Counted from the first letter of the stretch, positions 46,359 to 55,082 are shown. The stretch: DNA of 64,000 nucleotides from Pseudomonas putida (GCF_001636055.1 NZ_CP011789.1:3534001-3598000), one strand, 5' to 3'. The notes: generated by a model not told the origin, from the sequence alone. Translations and numbers: made by a program.

Positions 46359-46958
46359 TCAGACAGACGCCTGGTGGGCGAACTGCGGTGGCGGGATGGA
46401 AGGTGTCGGCGCCTTCAGCCAGGCACTGGGCGAGGACAGGCGCGAAACCAGTACGCGCGGTGCCTGGTCGTAGTAGGTCCCCCAGTTGACACTGGGGTCC
46501 TTGACCCGGCGTGGATCGGCCTGGCCCAGGTCGTCGAGGTTGTCGACAATCGCTGCCAGCAGTTGCTGGACCTGCGGCGTCGCGGTCAGCACCACCAGGC
46601 CGAAGTTGCGCAGGGCCAGGGTGCGGATGACGTTGTCGAGCAGGTACTTGCCAGCACCGCTGCCGCTCTGGAACGAGGCGAAAGCACCAATCTCCGCGAT
46701 ACGCGCGCGGTCGATGGCGTAGCGTTCATCCAGCGTTTGGTCCAGGTAGTACTCACTGAACAGTTTGCCGGAGTCGCCGTAGCTGATGCCGGCACAGGCG
46801 TAGCCCGGCGCCCCGCCGGTGGAGCCGGTCAGGCAGACGAACAGGTCAGGCTGCGGCACGGGCGTTGCCTCGTAGTGCTTGAGGTAATGACCCCGTACCG
46901 CCTCCTGCAGGCAGCGGTAGCCGGGGCGACCCTTGTAGAAATTGCGCACGATGTACAT
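46359..46958 (-). CDS. Thermostable-hemolysin-family protein (GNAT-like fold)
   Basis: A 199-residue protein. The blocks QEAVRGHYLKHYEATPVPQPDLFVCLTG, AGISYGDSGKLFSEYYLDQTLDE, AEIGAFASFQSGSGAGKYLLDNVIRTLALRNFGLVVLTATPQVQQLL match the thermostable hemolysin (T_hemolysin) family. The segment SGSGAGKYLLDNVI resembles the acyl-CoA loop of GNAT acyltransferases. The family name comes from a Vibrio haemolysis assay and need not describe its activity. It sits 16 bases downstream of an AMP-dependent ligase gene, so I infer that it transfers an activated acyl group. No signal peptide is seen. Confidence 0.8.
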   Translation of the reverse strand: MYIVRNFYKGRPGYRCLQEAVRGHYLKHYEATPVPQPDLFVCLTGSTGGAPGYACAGISYGDSGKLFSEYYLDQTLDERYAIDRARIAEIGAFASFQSGSGAGKYLLDNVIRTLALRNFGLVVLTATPQVQQLLAAIVDNLDDLGQADPRRVKDPSVNWGTYYDQAPRVLVSRLSSPSAWLKAPTPSIPPPQFAHQASV

Positions 46959-46973
46959 GGGCGACGTCCCGTC

Positions 46974-48458
46974 CTAGGCGTACAGTTGATCGATGAACCG
47001 CGCTTCGATCTCGGCGCGCCGCGGTCGTCCGGTGACCGTGTAGAACTGGTCACGAAACCCTGCGATGTCGCCGACGACCTGCATGCGTCGCACCCGTGCG
47101 AAGTCCGCAAGGCGGTGCTCCAGGCGCGCCATCTCGTCCTGCACGCTGGCAGGGCTCGCAGTGCTGAGGATGATGGCGCACGGCTCGTCGCGCCCTTCGC
47201 CCATGACGATCATGTCGTCGACCAGCGGGCTCTCCTTGTAGACGTTCTCCACCCACTCAGGCGAAATGTTGCGTGCCGTCGAGAGGATGATCACGTGCTT
47301 CTTGCGCCCGGTGATGTACAGGAAACCGTCACGGAACTCGGCGATATCGCCGGTGTGCAGGTAGCCGTCGGACAGGTCGCAGGCCGTGTCGTCGGCGTTG
47401 TAGTAACCCGCGCAGAGGGTCGGCGTCTTCACCAGCAACTCGCCGTCGACCAGCTTGGGCTCGATGCCGTCGAGCAGCTTGCCGGCCGAGCCGATGCGCC
47501 GCTCTGCAGGCGAGTTCAGCGAGATGATCGAGGAGTTCTCGCTCAGCCCATAGGCCTCGAACACTTGCACACCGCTGGCATCCAGGGCCTGGAGCACCGT
47601 GGCCGGGATCTTCGCGCCGCCGGTGATGATGTGCGGATTGGCGGGGCCGAACAGGTCCTCGACACTCGCACCCTGCTCAAGCAGCAGGTTGGCCTCTTCC
47701 AGCAGCTTGGGCGGCAGGTAGAGGAAGTTGGGGTGATTGGGTGCGATCAACTCCAGGTAATGACGGGCATTGCCACTGGCCGCGCCATACTCGGTGACGC
47801 CCTCGGGCATCAGGGTCAGGGTGCCACCGGACAGGATCGGAATGAACACACCCAGCACCTGCTCGATCAGCAGGCTCATCGGCACGATCGAGAAGTAGTG
47901 CAGCGGCTGCTGCGGCAAGCGCTTCATCACGTTGTCGACCAGCAGCCCCACGGCCGCGTCGCGAATCATCACGCCCTTGGGCTTGGAGGTGGTACCCGAG
48001 GTGTGGATCACCGAGACGATACCGGCGGGGATCAGTTCGTCGTCCTGGGCCCAGGGCGTGTCAGTGGACTGGATCATCAGTTGCCGGGGGATGAAGCTGG
48101 GCTTGTCCGGCAGGATGCGGTGCAGGCGCCGGGCGGTCGGCTCATCGCTGACGAACACGGCGGCGGCCTTGCCGAGCAGGCTACCGATCTGATCGTCGGA
48201 AAACTCGATGGGCACCGGCAGCAACACACCACCGACCTTCTGGATTGCCAACAGGGTGTACACCCACTCATAGCATGAGCGCATCGCAATACCGAACACC
48301 TTGCGCTCGCAGTTGCCGACCCGAGCCTGCAGGGCCTGGGCCAGGCGTTCGACGTCATCGCGCAGGCCATGCAGGGTGTAGTCGCGCCCGTGCATTTCGC
48401 GGATCACCACGCGGTCAGTGCTGGTGGTCAGGTAGTGCTGCATTTTCTGGCTGATCAT
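46974..48458 (-). CDS. AMP-forming acyl-activating enzyme (ANL superfamily)
   Basis: A 494-residue adenylating enzyme. Motifs: A3-type P-loop HTSGTTSKPKGVMIR near residue 155, A5 FEAYGLSENSSI near 304, A7/A8 YLHTGDIAEFRDGFLYITGRKKHVIILSTARNISPEWVE. It resembles long-chain acyl-CoA/acyl-ACP synthetases but is shorter (494 rather than about 550-600), and the C-terminal catalytic lysine is not plain: the tail has TVTGRPRRAEIEARF where a GK is usual. It may load a CoA, a carrier protein elsewhere, or its GNAT-like neighbour. The start overlaps the dioxygenase stop by four bases. Confidence 0.88.
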   Translation of the reverse strand: MISQKMQHYLTTSTDRVVIREMHGRDYTLHGLRDDVERLAQALQARVGNCERKVFGIAMRSCYEWVYTLLAIQKVGGVLLPVPIEFSDDQIGSLLGKAAAVFVSDEPTARRLHRILPDKPSFIPRQLMIQSTDTPWAQDDELIPAGIVSVIHTSGTTSKPKGVMIRDAAVGLLVDNVMKRLPQQPLHYFSIVPMSLLIEQVLGVFIPILSGGTLTLMPEGVTEYGAASGNARHYLELIAPNHPNFLYLPPKLLEEANLLLEQGASVEDLFGPANPHIITGGAKIPATVLQALDASGVQVFEAYGLSENSSIISLNSPAERRIGSAGKLLDGIEPKLVDGELLVKTPTLCAGYYNADDTACDLSDGYLHTGDIAEFRDGFLYITGRKKHVIILSTARNISPEWVENVYKESPLVDDMIVMGEGRDEPCAIILSTASPASVQDEMARLEHRLADFARVRRMQVVGDIAGFRDQFYTVTGRPRRAEIEARFIDQLYA

Positions 48459-49387
48459 TGGCCGTTACCCCCGATGCGATAGCTCTGGGCACCGAAGATG
48501 CGTCGGCTGATATCGTCGAGGCGACGGCGACCGTGCATCACGCGGGTGTTGTCGATGACCACGATGTCGCCCTTCTTCCAGAAGTGGCTGTAGGTGTTAC
48601 GGGCGGTGACTTCCTTGATCTCGTCCCAGATTTCAAGGGCGATCTCCTCGCCGTCGGCCCAGGTGATGCGTGGCGGCTCGTAGTTGACGCTAGGGCCGAG
48701 CATCGAATTGCAGAAGGCCTTGCGACCACTGAAGCAGCTGGTCTCCACCGCGCTGATCACCAATTCGGAGGCGATCAGGTTCTGGTCGATGCGACGGTAG
48801 GTCTGGCCGGCCACCTGGTCGTTGACCTGCTGCAAGTGCTCGTCGGTGACGCTGTCGATCGGCAATTGCAGCTCGATGCTCAGGAAGCGCCGCACGTTGT
48901 GCCAGGGAATGCGACGCGCATAGCGAATGGCACGGGATTCGAAGCTCTTACGGGTTTTCGGGGAGAGGTCGAACAGCACTCGCTCGCCATCGCACAACGT
49001 GGTCTCGGAGCCGACCGACGCCGCTTCCAGGCAGTAGAACCACTGCAGGTCCGGGTTGAACGGCAAATTGCCGTTCTCCCGGTGCAGCCCCATCTCGTGA
49101 ACGCCTGCTTCGATCTCGGCGGTATTGGCCGTGGCGGCCTTGCGCGCGGGATCGAAGGTGACCCGGGAGGAATGCGCGCTGACGAAATCGTTGAAGTCTT
49201 CGAGCGAGTCGCTGAAGTCGCGGTAGATCACCGCGCCGCTATGGGCCAGGTCTTCATAGAGTGCCGCAGTGTCCATCGAGTCGAAGACGCGCAGTCCCGG
49301 TTCGACGGCATAGACACATTCGAAGCCGTAGCACGGCGTGGGATGACGATAGAAAGGTAGAGCTTTAGCTTGAGTGTGGGCCAACAT
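48455..49387 (-). CDS. TauD/TfdA-like Fe(II)/2-oxoglutarate dioxygenase
   Basis: A 310-residue oxygenase. The metal triad reads as H-x-E in MGLHRENGN near residue 120 and the distal histidine in VVIDNTRVMHGRRRL near 285, with arginine just after for 2-oxoglutarate. H-x-E instead of H-x-D is known in the asparagine-oxygenase/clavaminate-synthase branch, which works on amino acids in natural product pathways. The N-terminal block GLRVFDSMDTAALYEDLAHSGAVIYRDF is typical. It is the first gene of the operon; AAGGAAG precedes the ATG by 7 bases. Confidence 0.88.
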   Translation of the reverse strand: MLAHTQAKALPFYRHPTPCYGFECVYAVEPGLRVFDSMDTAALYEDLAHSGAVIYRDFSDSLEDFNDFVSAHSSRVTFDPARKAATANTAEIEAGVHEMGLHRENGNLPFNPDLQWFYCLEAASVGSETTLCDGERVLFDLSPKTRKSFESRAIRYARRIPWHNVRRFLSIELQLPIDSVTDEHLQQVNDQVAGQTYRRIDQNLIASELVISAVETSCFSGRKAFCNSMLGPSVNYEPPRITWADGEEIALEIWDEIKEVTARNTYSHFWKKGDIVVIDNTRVMHGRRRLDDISRRIFGAQSYRIGGNGQ

Positions 49388-49474
49388 CTGACATCTTCCT
49401 TGGGAAATGGATTACAGACAGGCAGGCCGTCCGCCGCCTGACGAAAACACGTTAGGGGAAATGTCGTGGGTGCT

Positions 49475-49488
49475 GGTTTTAAGAAACC
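49475..49488. promoter_or_regulatory. Candidate LysR site upstream of dioxygenase operon
   Basis: GGTTT-TAAG-AAACC, 5-base arms around 4 bases, 88 bases upstream of the dioxygenase start codon, in an AT-rich patch. It lies downstream of the LysR gene end in a 298-base gap. The remainder of the gap (49489-49685) shows no clear gene. Confidence 0.35.
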
Positions 49489-49685
49489 TAAAGCCGTGAT
49501 GAAAAATTAAAAGTGCGGCCGTGCGACGGAACGCACAGGGGGGAGCGTTTGTCGGGGCACGAAACATCGCACCCGAGCAAGCGCTGCCGATAGGCATGGC
49601 TTTGCGCGAAGAGGCCGCAAATGGCCCTGTAACCACTGAATGTTCACTCATCCTGAGCGCCTGCAATCCGTGTCAAAAACCTGTG

Positions 49686-50624
49686 TCACCCTGCGCGGAG
49701 CAGGTCCCCCGCCACATCCTGGATCAACCTGCGCAAACTGGAGACATCCGCACCCAGCCCTCGATCACGCGACCAGATCATATCTACCGTGAACACCGGA
49801 AACCCCATCGGTGGCTGACACACCCTCACCCCCTCGGGGATACGCAGGTGTGGCAGCAAGCGCGCCGGCAAGGCCAAGGTCGAGGGAACGGCGGCCAGGA
49901 TGTTGACGCAGGCCTGGTAGCCGTTCGCCCGCACCAGCACATTGCGCGTGCGGCCTATTTTCTCCAGCCAGCTATCGACCATGTTCTTCTCCGAGATCCA
50001 CGGCGTAGGAAAGACATGGGCCGAAGCACAGAACTCATCCAGGCTCATCGCCCCGTCCAGCGCAAGCCCACGCTGGCTGGTCAGGCAGACGAAACCATCG
50101 CTGAGCACCGGCTGCCATTGCAGCTCGGGGTGCAATTGGTGGTAACTCGGGCCGAAGCCGATGGCCAGGTCGATATCGCCGGAAATCAGCCGGTCCACCG
50201 GCAAGTCGCGGCTTAGCCGATCGAGGTGCAGGGAGGTATTGGGGTGATTGCTCGACAAGGTCGCCAGGGCCTGGGGCAGAAAGGCCAGCTCGAAGTATTC
50301 CGGCGCGCACAGGCGCCAGATCCTCGGGGCAGCGACGCCATCGCCGGAGGGGGCATCCTCGGCGCAGCGGTTGACCGACTCGATCACCACGCGCAGGTAG
50401 GGTGCGATCTTTTCCGCCTTGGCGGTTGGCTGCAACAAACCCTGCGAGGAGGCGAACAGGGTGTCGTCGAAACAGCCGCGCAGGCGTTTGAGGCAGTAGC
50501 TCACCGTGGGCTGGCTGACGTTCATCAGTTCGGCGGTGCGCTTGGCACTGCGATATTCCAGCAAGTTGAGAAACACCACGATGTCTTGCAGGTCCAGCTG
50601 CTTCAGATAATTGCTGTGAAGCAT
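49686..50624 (-). CDS. LysR-family transcriptional regulator
   Basis: A 312-residue LTTR. The HTH is DIVVFLNLLEYRSAKRTAELMNVSQPTVSYCLKRLRGCFDDTLFASSQGLLQPT, of the NahR/NodD-like subgroup with SQPTVSYCLKRLR. The effector domain covers residues 90-300 and ends with VDMIWSRDRGLGADVSSLRRLIQDVA. AGGAGG precedes the ATG by 7 bases. It lies 25 bases downstream of the MarR stop, on the same strand, and upstream of the dioxygenase operon, which it most likely controls. Confidence 0.93.
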   Translation of the reverse strand: MLHSNYLKQLDLQDIVVFLNLLEYRSAKRTAELMNVSQPTVSYCLKRLRGCFDDTLFASSQGLLQPTAKAEKIAPYLRVVIESVNRCAEDAPSGDGVAAPRIWRLCAPEYFELAFLPQALATLSSNHPNTSLHLDRLSRDLPVDRLISGDIDLAIGFGPSYHQLHPELQWQPVLSDGFVCLTSQRGLALDGAMSLDEFCASAHVFPTPWISEKNMVDSWLEKIGRTRNVLVRANGYQACVNILAAVPSTLALPARLLPHLRIPEGVRVCQPPMGFPVFTVDMIWSRDRGLGADVSSLRRLIQDVAGDLLRAG

Positions 50625-50649
50625 GCAGGCCCCTCCTGGGTCATCATGT

Positions 50650-51162
50650 TCATGGAATGGGATCGACGTCTTCGGGAAGCTTGGCCAGCATCAACTTGAG
50701 CATCTGCGCGAGAGCTTCGCGTTCCTCGATCCGCAGCGGAGCGAGGAACTGGTTCTGCAGATCGGTGTGGCTGAAAACCGCTTTCTCGATAGCCGCAAGC
50801 CCTGCTGCGGTCAGCGCCACCTTGTAGCTGCGCTTGTCGGCAGGGTCGTGGATCTGCTCGACCATGCCCGCCTCCTTGAGGCGGCTCAGACGATTGGTCA
50901 TCGCCCCGGAGGTGATCAACAACGAGTTGTACAGCTCGGTCGGGGTCAACTGGTACGGTGCACCGGAGCGGCGCAAGGTCGCCATGACATCGAACTCCCC
51001 CTCCTTGAAACCGTACTGCTCGAGCACCGCGCAACGGCGGCGCTCGAGGTGTTTCTGCAGGCGCGCCATGCGCCCGAAGACCTCCATGGACGAAGCATCC
51101 ACGGAGGGCATCGCCTGCGCCCATTGCGCGACGACGAAATCGACATGATCTTTCATTGGCAT
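50650..51162 (-). CDS. MarR-family transcriptional regulator
   Basis: A 170-residue dimeric winged-helix repressor: LERRRCAVLEQYGFKEGEFDVMATLRRSG, QLTPTELYNSLLITSGAMTNRLSRLKEAGMVEQIHDPADKRSYKVALTAAG, with the beta-wing DPADKRSYKV. Such proteins bind short palindromes and release on small ligands. GGACGG lies upstream of the ATG at 51162; the ATG at 51156 is an alternative. It is divergent from an alpha/beta hydrolase gene with the palindrome 51230-51241 between them, and only 25 bases from the LysR gene downstream. Confidence 0.92.
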   Translation of the reverse strand: MPMKDHVDFVVAQWAQAMPSVDASSMEVFGRMARLQKHLERRRCAVLEQYGFKEGEFDVMATLRRSGAPYQLTPTELYNSLLITSGAMTNRLSRLKEAGMVEQIHDPADKRSYKVALTAAGLAAIEKAVFSHTDLQNQFLAPLRIEEREALAQMLKLMLAKLPEDVDPIP

Positions 51163-51229
51163 AACCGTCCGTTCACCCTGAACTCCCCAAGGGCCACATC
51201 CCTGCCGCACCCCGGCACCTTCCAAGTAT

Positions 51230-51241
51230 CTTAACGTTAAG
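51230..51241. promoter_or_regulatory. Probable MarR operator
   Basis: CTTAACGTTAAG is a perfect 12-base palindrome; the wider stretch TATCTTAACGTTAAGTTATC is nearly symmetrical. It lies 68 bases upstream of the MarR start and 38 bases upstream of the hydrolase start, in the only AT-rich part of the divergent region. Confidence 0.6.
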
Positions 51242-51279
51242 TTATCTTGATATGCACGAGGTATGAATCGGGAGGGAAC

Positions 51280-52092
51280 ATGGCGTTCTTCGAACACAAC
51301 CGAAATCGCTATTACTACTTTGACGCCGGGGCCGGCACCCCCACCCTGCTCCTGCACGGGCTGGGCAACAGTGGCCGCGCCTGGACAGACCAGGTCGGGG
51401 CCCTGCTGCGCCTGGGCCATCGCGTCATCGTACCGGACCTGCTCGGCCATGGCGCGTCCAGCAATGCGCCGGAACACATCACGCCTCATCTGCAAGCCCA
51501 GGAGCTGATCGCACTGCTGGATCACCTCGGGCTGGCCAGCACTCAGCTCATCGGGCTTTCGCTGGGCGGCATGATTGCCCTGGAACTGGCCTGCGCCTAC
51601 CCCGATGCCGTGGACAAACTGGTGGTGGCCGCGTCCTTCGCCAGCATGAGCAGCACCGCGCGCCATCAACAGCTCGATGAGTGGGCCGAAAACCTTCGCC
51701 AGCCGGACGGCTGCCTGAAGCGCTTCAAGACAACATGGCCACAACTGGTCGGCAGTTCCTTCGCCGCCTCCAGCCAGGGGCAGAGCCTTTACCAGGCCTG
51801 GCATGCCCAGGCCGCGATGCAGCGGGCGCGCTGCCAGATCCACTGGTGCGAGGGTATGAAAACCTACGACCTGAACGATCGACTGTCACACATCCAGGCG
51901 CCCACCCTGGTACTTGGCACCGACGGCGACCGCATCAGCCCACCTGGCGAGGCCGAGGCCATTGCCAGCCGTATTGCTCACGCCCAGCTCATCACTCTTC
52001 CAGGCGACGGCCATGTCTTCAACGTTTCCCATGCCCCGGCCTTCAACCGGGCACTCAGTGGTTTCCTGCAGGAGCAACAGCGACATGGGTGA
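51280..52092 (+). CDS. Alpha/beta-fold hydrolase
   Basis: A 270-residue hydrolase. The oxyanion region is LLLHGLGNSGRAWTDQV, the nucleophile elbow is GLSLGGMIALELA (Ser near residue 95), the catalytic Asp lies in LVLGTDGDRISPPGEAE and the His in LPGDGHVFNVSHAP. A strong GGGAGG precedes the ATG at 51280. Similar proteins cleave lactones, esters or C-C bonds; 3-oxoadipate enol-lactonase-like or acyl-homoserine-lactone-hydrolase-like roles are possible. Overlaps the transporter gene by 8 bases. Confidence 0.9.
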   Translation: MAFFEHNRNRYYYFDAGAGTPTLLLHGLGNSGRAWTDQVGALLRLGHRVIVPDLLGHGASSNAPEHITPHLQAQELIALLDHLGLASTQLIGLSLGGMIALELACAYPDAVDKLVVAASFASMSSTARHQQLDEWAENLRQPDGCLKRFKTTWPQLVGSSFAASSQGQSLYQAWHAQAAMQRARCQIHWCEGMKTYDLNDRLSHIQAPTLVLGTDGDRISPPGEAEAIASRIAHAQLITLPGDGHVFNVSHAPAFNRALSGFLQEQQRHG

Positions 52093-53251
52093 TACACCCT
52101 CCAAGGCCAGCGTAGTGCTGCTGGCGATTCTGGTCGGCATCAACCTGCGGCCGATCATGGCCTCGGTCGGCCCGCTGCTCGATCTGCTACAGCGCGACCT
52201 GGGCCTGAGCAACTTCCAGGGCGGTTTGCTGACCACACTGCCGGTGATGATGATGGGCCTGTTCGCCCTCGCCGGCCCTTGGCTGCTGCGCCTGCTCGGC
52301 GAGGTCAAGGGCGTGGCCATCGGCATGACCCTGATTGCTGCGGCTTGCGCGGTACGTACCTATGTCGAGTCATCTAGCGCACTGATCGCCAGCGCTGCCG
52401 TAGGTGGCGTCGGCATTGCCGTGATTCAGTCGCTGATGCCTGCATTCATCAAGCGCAACCACCCGCAAAGCGCAGGGATGCTCATGGGGCTGTTCACTAC
52501 GGGGATCATGGGCGGTGCAGCCATCGCCGCCGCGATTGCTGCTCCCAGCGCGGGCAAGCTGGGCTGGAACCTCACCCTCGGCTATGCCGCCATTCCGGCC
52601 ATGATCGCGTTGATCGCCTGGCTGCTCGCCGCAGGCAACGTCCATGCCTACCCCACGGCGGCCGGCCTGCCCTGGCGCAGTGGCCGGGCCTGGTTGCTGC
52701 TGGTGTTTTTCGGGATTGGAACCGGGGCATACACCTTGGTGCTCGCCTGGCTACCCCCGTTCTACGTCGAGCTGGGCTGGACAGCGAAAAGTGCCGGCTA
52801 CCTGCTCGGCGCGCTGACCATTACCGAGGTCATCGCCGGTTTGCTGGTGTCGGCGCTGATTCATCGTTTCCCGGATCGCCGTCAACCCTTGGCGCTGGTG
52901 ATCCTGCTGCTGATCGGCGGGCTGGCCTGCCTGATGACGGCGCCGCTGCAACTGACCGCCCTGGCCATCCTGTGCCTGGGTTTGGGCATCGGTGCCTTGT
53001 TCCCGCTGTCGCTGATCGTCACCCTCGATCATGCACGCTCACCGGCCGAAGCCGGGTCGCTGCTGGCCTTCGTGCAAGGGGGTGGCTACCTGATTGCAGC
53101 CTCGATGCCGGTGGTGGCCGGCCTGGTGCGCGATGAGTTCAGCTCGCTGCACTGGGCCTGGGCCGTCATGGGTGGCGGGGCTGTGTTGTTGCTTGCCTTG
53201 AGCGCCCTGCTCCGGCCGCTCAGCCAGCGAACAGTGGTCGCCCAGGCTTGA
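52085..53251 (+). CDS. MFS transporter of the CynX/NimT family
   Basis: A 388-residue inner-membrane protein with twelve helices. The N-terminus VVLLAILVGINLRPIMASVGPLLDLLQRDLGLSNFQGGLLTTLPV and the segment IKRNHPQSAGMLMGLFTTGIMGGAAIAAAIA are characteristic of CynX/NimT (cyanate/2-nitroimidazole-type) transporters. Start and hydrolase stop overlap, so it is translationally coupled. Probably exports a toxic compound or takes up a related one under MarR control. Confidence 0.93.
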   Translation: MGDTPSKASVVLLAILVGINLRPIMASVGPLLDLLQRDLGLSNFQGGLLTTLPVMMMGLFALAGPWLLRLLGEVKGVAIGMTLIAAACAVRTYVESSSALIASAAVGGVGIAVIQSLMPAFIKRNHPQSAGMLMGLFTTGIMGGAAIAAAIAAPSAGKLGWNLTLGYAAIPAMIALIAWLLAAGNVHAYPTAAGLPWRSGRAWLLLVFFGIGTGAYTLVLAWLPPFYVELGWTAKSAGYLLGALTITEVIAGLLVSALIHRFPDRRQPLALVILLLIGGLACLMTAPLQLTALAILCLGLGIGALFPLSLIVTLDHARSPAEAGSLLAFVQGGGYLIAASMPVVAGLVRDEFSSLHWAWAVMGGGAVLLLALSALLRPLSQRTVVAQA

Positions 53252-53593
53252 TCCTCCTCCTCTCCGGGGCGCGTTCCAGCGCCCCGAACGCCCTCGCCGA
53301 TTTTTCCTGACCCGCCCCACCTGTGCGCGCAAGGCACTCTTTTAGTGCAACGGCGCCGCAACCGCCTCCCACCTACCCCGTCCCATGCGCGCTGCAGCCC
53401 GGTGGCACAGCCTTTGCGACGGTCTATCGTGCCCCATTCGCGAACTTAGTTTTTTTAACGTTCATGAGCACATATTTACTAATTTATCCATCTGCGCCCA
53501 CGCCCCATGATCGCTTCCAACAAGAAAGCGTCGCCTTTTGCCGACGCGCATCCGGGCACCTGTGAAGTGCCCATCCTTGCCTTGGAGTCCGTC
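53252..53593. other. Intergenic region before first NCS1 permease
   Basis: 342 bases. It includes the terminator 53265-53286. A conspicuously AT-rich patch at 53443-53487 (TTAGTTTTTTTAACGTTCAT, then CACATATTTACTAATTTATC) is a likely promoter. I see no gene. Confidence 0.45.
53265..53286 (+). terminator. Hairpin terminator after MFS transporter gene
   Basis: CGGGGCGC (53265-53272), loop GTTCCA, GCGCCCCG (53279-53286), 14 bases past the stop codon. A T5 run follows only 14 bases later. Confidence 0.65.
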
Positions 53594-55006
53594 ATGACCA
53601 GCGCAGCCACATCGGCACCTCTCATAGAAAAACACACGATCGGATACGTGCCCCCCGAAGACCGCCATGGAAAGGTAAAGGACTTGTTCACCCTGTGGTT
53701 CGGCGGCAACATCGCGCCGCTGCCCATCGTCACCGGCGCCCTGGGCGTACAGCTGTTCCACCTCAACCTGATCTGGGGCATCGTCGCCATCCTGGTCGGC
53801 CATCTGGTCGGCGGTGTGCTGATGGCCCTGCACTCGGCCCAGGGCCCGCAGATGGGCATCCCGCAGATGATCCAGAGCCGCGCCCAGTTCGGCACCCTCG
53901 GCGCCCTGCTGGTGGTGGTGATCGCGGGGGTGATGTACATCGGCTTCTTCGCTTCCAACATCGTGCTGGCCGGCAAATCGCTGCATGGCGTGGTCGAAAG
54001 CGTGCCGGTGCCGGTAGGCATCGTCATCGGCGCCCTGGGTTCGGGGATCATCGGCATCATCGGCTACCGCTTCATCCACGTGCTCAACCGCATCGGCACC
54101 TGGGTGCTGGGCATCGGCATCGTGGTCGGCTTCGGCTACATCTTCACCCACGTGCAGAGCGATGACTTCCTGACCCGCGGCAGCTTCAACATCTCCGGCT
54201 GGCTGGCCACCGTGTCGCTGGCGGCGCTGTGGCAGATCGCCTTCGCCCCATACGTGTCGGACTACTCGCGCTATCTGCCGGCCGACGTGAAAGTGTCGTC
54301 GACCTTCTGGACCACCTACCTGGGCTCAGCCCTGGGTTCGAGCCTGTCGTTCATCTTCGGCGCAGTCGCCGTGCTGGCGATCCCCGCCGGGATGGACACC
54401 ATGGACGCCGTGAAGCTGGCCACCGGCGCCATCGGCCCGCTGATGCTGGTGCTGTTCCTGCTCAGCGTGATCAGCCACAACGCGCTCAACCTGTATGGTG
54501 CGGTGCTGTCGATCATCACCCTGGTGCAGACCTTCGCCTATCGCTGGATCCCGACCGCCAAGACCCGCGCCGTGCTCTCGCTGATCGTGCTGGCCGCGTG
54601 CAGCGTGGTGGCAGTTTTCGCCTCGTCCGACTTCATTGGGCACTTCGTCGACATGGTCTTGGTGCTGCTGGTCGTGCTGGTGCCATGGACCGCGATCAAC
54701 CTGATCGACTTCTATGCCATCCACAAGGGCGAGTACGACATCCAGTCGATCTTCAAGGTCGACGGCGGAATCTACGGGCGTTACAACCCGCAGGCGCTGA
54801 TCGCCTACGCCGTCGGGATCGTGGTGCAGATTCCGTTCATGAACACGCCGCTGTACGTAGGCCCGGTATCGGAACACATCAATGGTGCCGACCTGTCGTG
54901 GCTGGTCGGGTTGGCGGTGACCACGCCGCTGTACTGGTGGCTGGCCAGCCGTGACAGCGCCTACCGTCGTCGCCAGGTGGGTGCCAAGCTCGCTGCCGGA
55001 CATTGA
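53594..55006 (+). CDS. NCS1-family purine/cytosine-type permease
   Basis: A 470-residue twelve-helix symporter. The N-terminus YVPPEDRHGKVKDLFTLWFGGNIAPLPIVTGALGV, the loop LHSAQGPQMGIPQMIQSRAQFG and the block ASDFSRYLPA-like LAALWQIAFAPYVSDYSRYLPAD are NCS1 signatures (cytosine, purines, allantoin, hydantoin, thiamine). The ATG at 53594 has GGAG 8 bases upstream; the earlier ATG at 53507 would add 29 residues not seen in the family. A paralogue with a stop codon lies at 61100. Substrate not assigned. Confidence 0.93.
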   Translation: MTSAATSAPLIEKHTIGYVPPEDRHGKVKDLFTLWFGGNIAPLPIVTGALGVQLFHLNLIWGIVAILVGHLVGGVLMALHSAQGPQMGIPQMIQSRAQFGTLGALLVVVIAGVMYIGFFASNIVLAGKSLHGVVESVPVPVGIVIGALGSGIIGIIGYRFIHVLNRIGTWVLGIGIVVGFGYIFTHVQSDDFLTRGSFNISGWLATVSLAALWQIAFAPYVSDYSRYLPADVKVSSTFWTTYLGSALGSSLSFIFGAVAVLAIPAGMDTMDAVKLATGAIGPLMLVLFLLSVISHNALNLYGAVLSIITLVQTFAYRWIPTAKTRAVLSLIVLAACSVVAVFASSDFIGHFVDMVLVLLVVLVPWTAINLIDFYAIHKGEYDIQSIFKVDGGIYGRYNPQALIAYAVGIVVQIPFMNTPLYVGPVSEHINGADLSWLVGLAVTTPLYWWLASRDSAYRRRQVGAKLAAGH

Positions 55007-55014
55007 TGCATAGC

Positions 55015-55050
55015 GCTAGCCCTGCATTTGTGCAGGGCTAGCTGGTTTTT
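55015..55050. terminator. Rho-independent terminator between convergent genes
   Basis: GCTAGCCCTGCA (55015-55026), loop TTTG, TGCAGGGCTAGC (55031-55042), then TGGTTTTT. A perfect 12-base-pair stem. Confidence 0.93.
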
Positions 55051-55082
55051 GTGCTGCCCTTTCTAGGCTGAATCGGGCGACT

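Noticed and set aside
46359..46958. Calling the hemolysin-family protein a toxin
   Set aside because: No signal peptide, a GNAT-like acyl-CoA loop and a biosynthetic operon context argue against a secreted haemolysin.
49412..49666. An 84-codon minus-strand frame between the LysR gene and the dioxygenase gene
   Set aside because: No ribosome-binding site, no signal or domain, and it covers the likely promoter of the operon.
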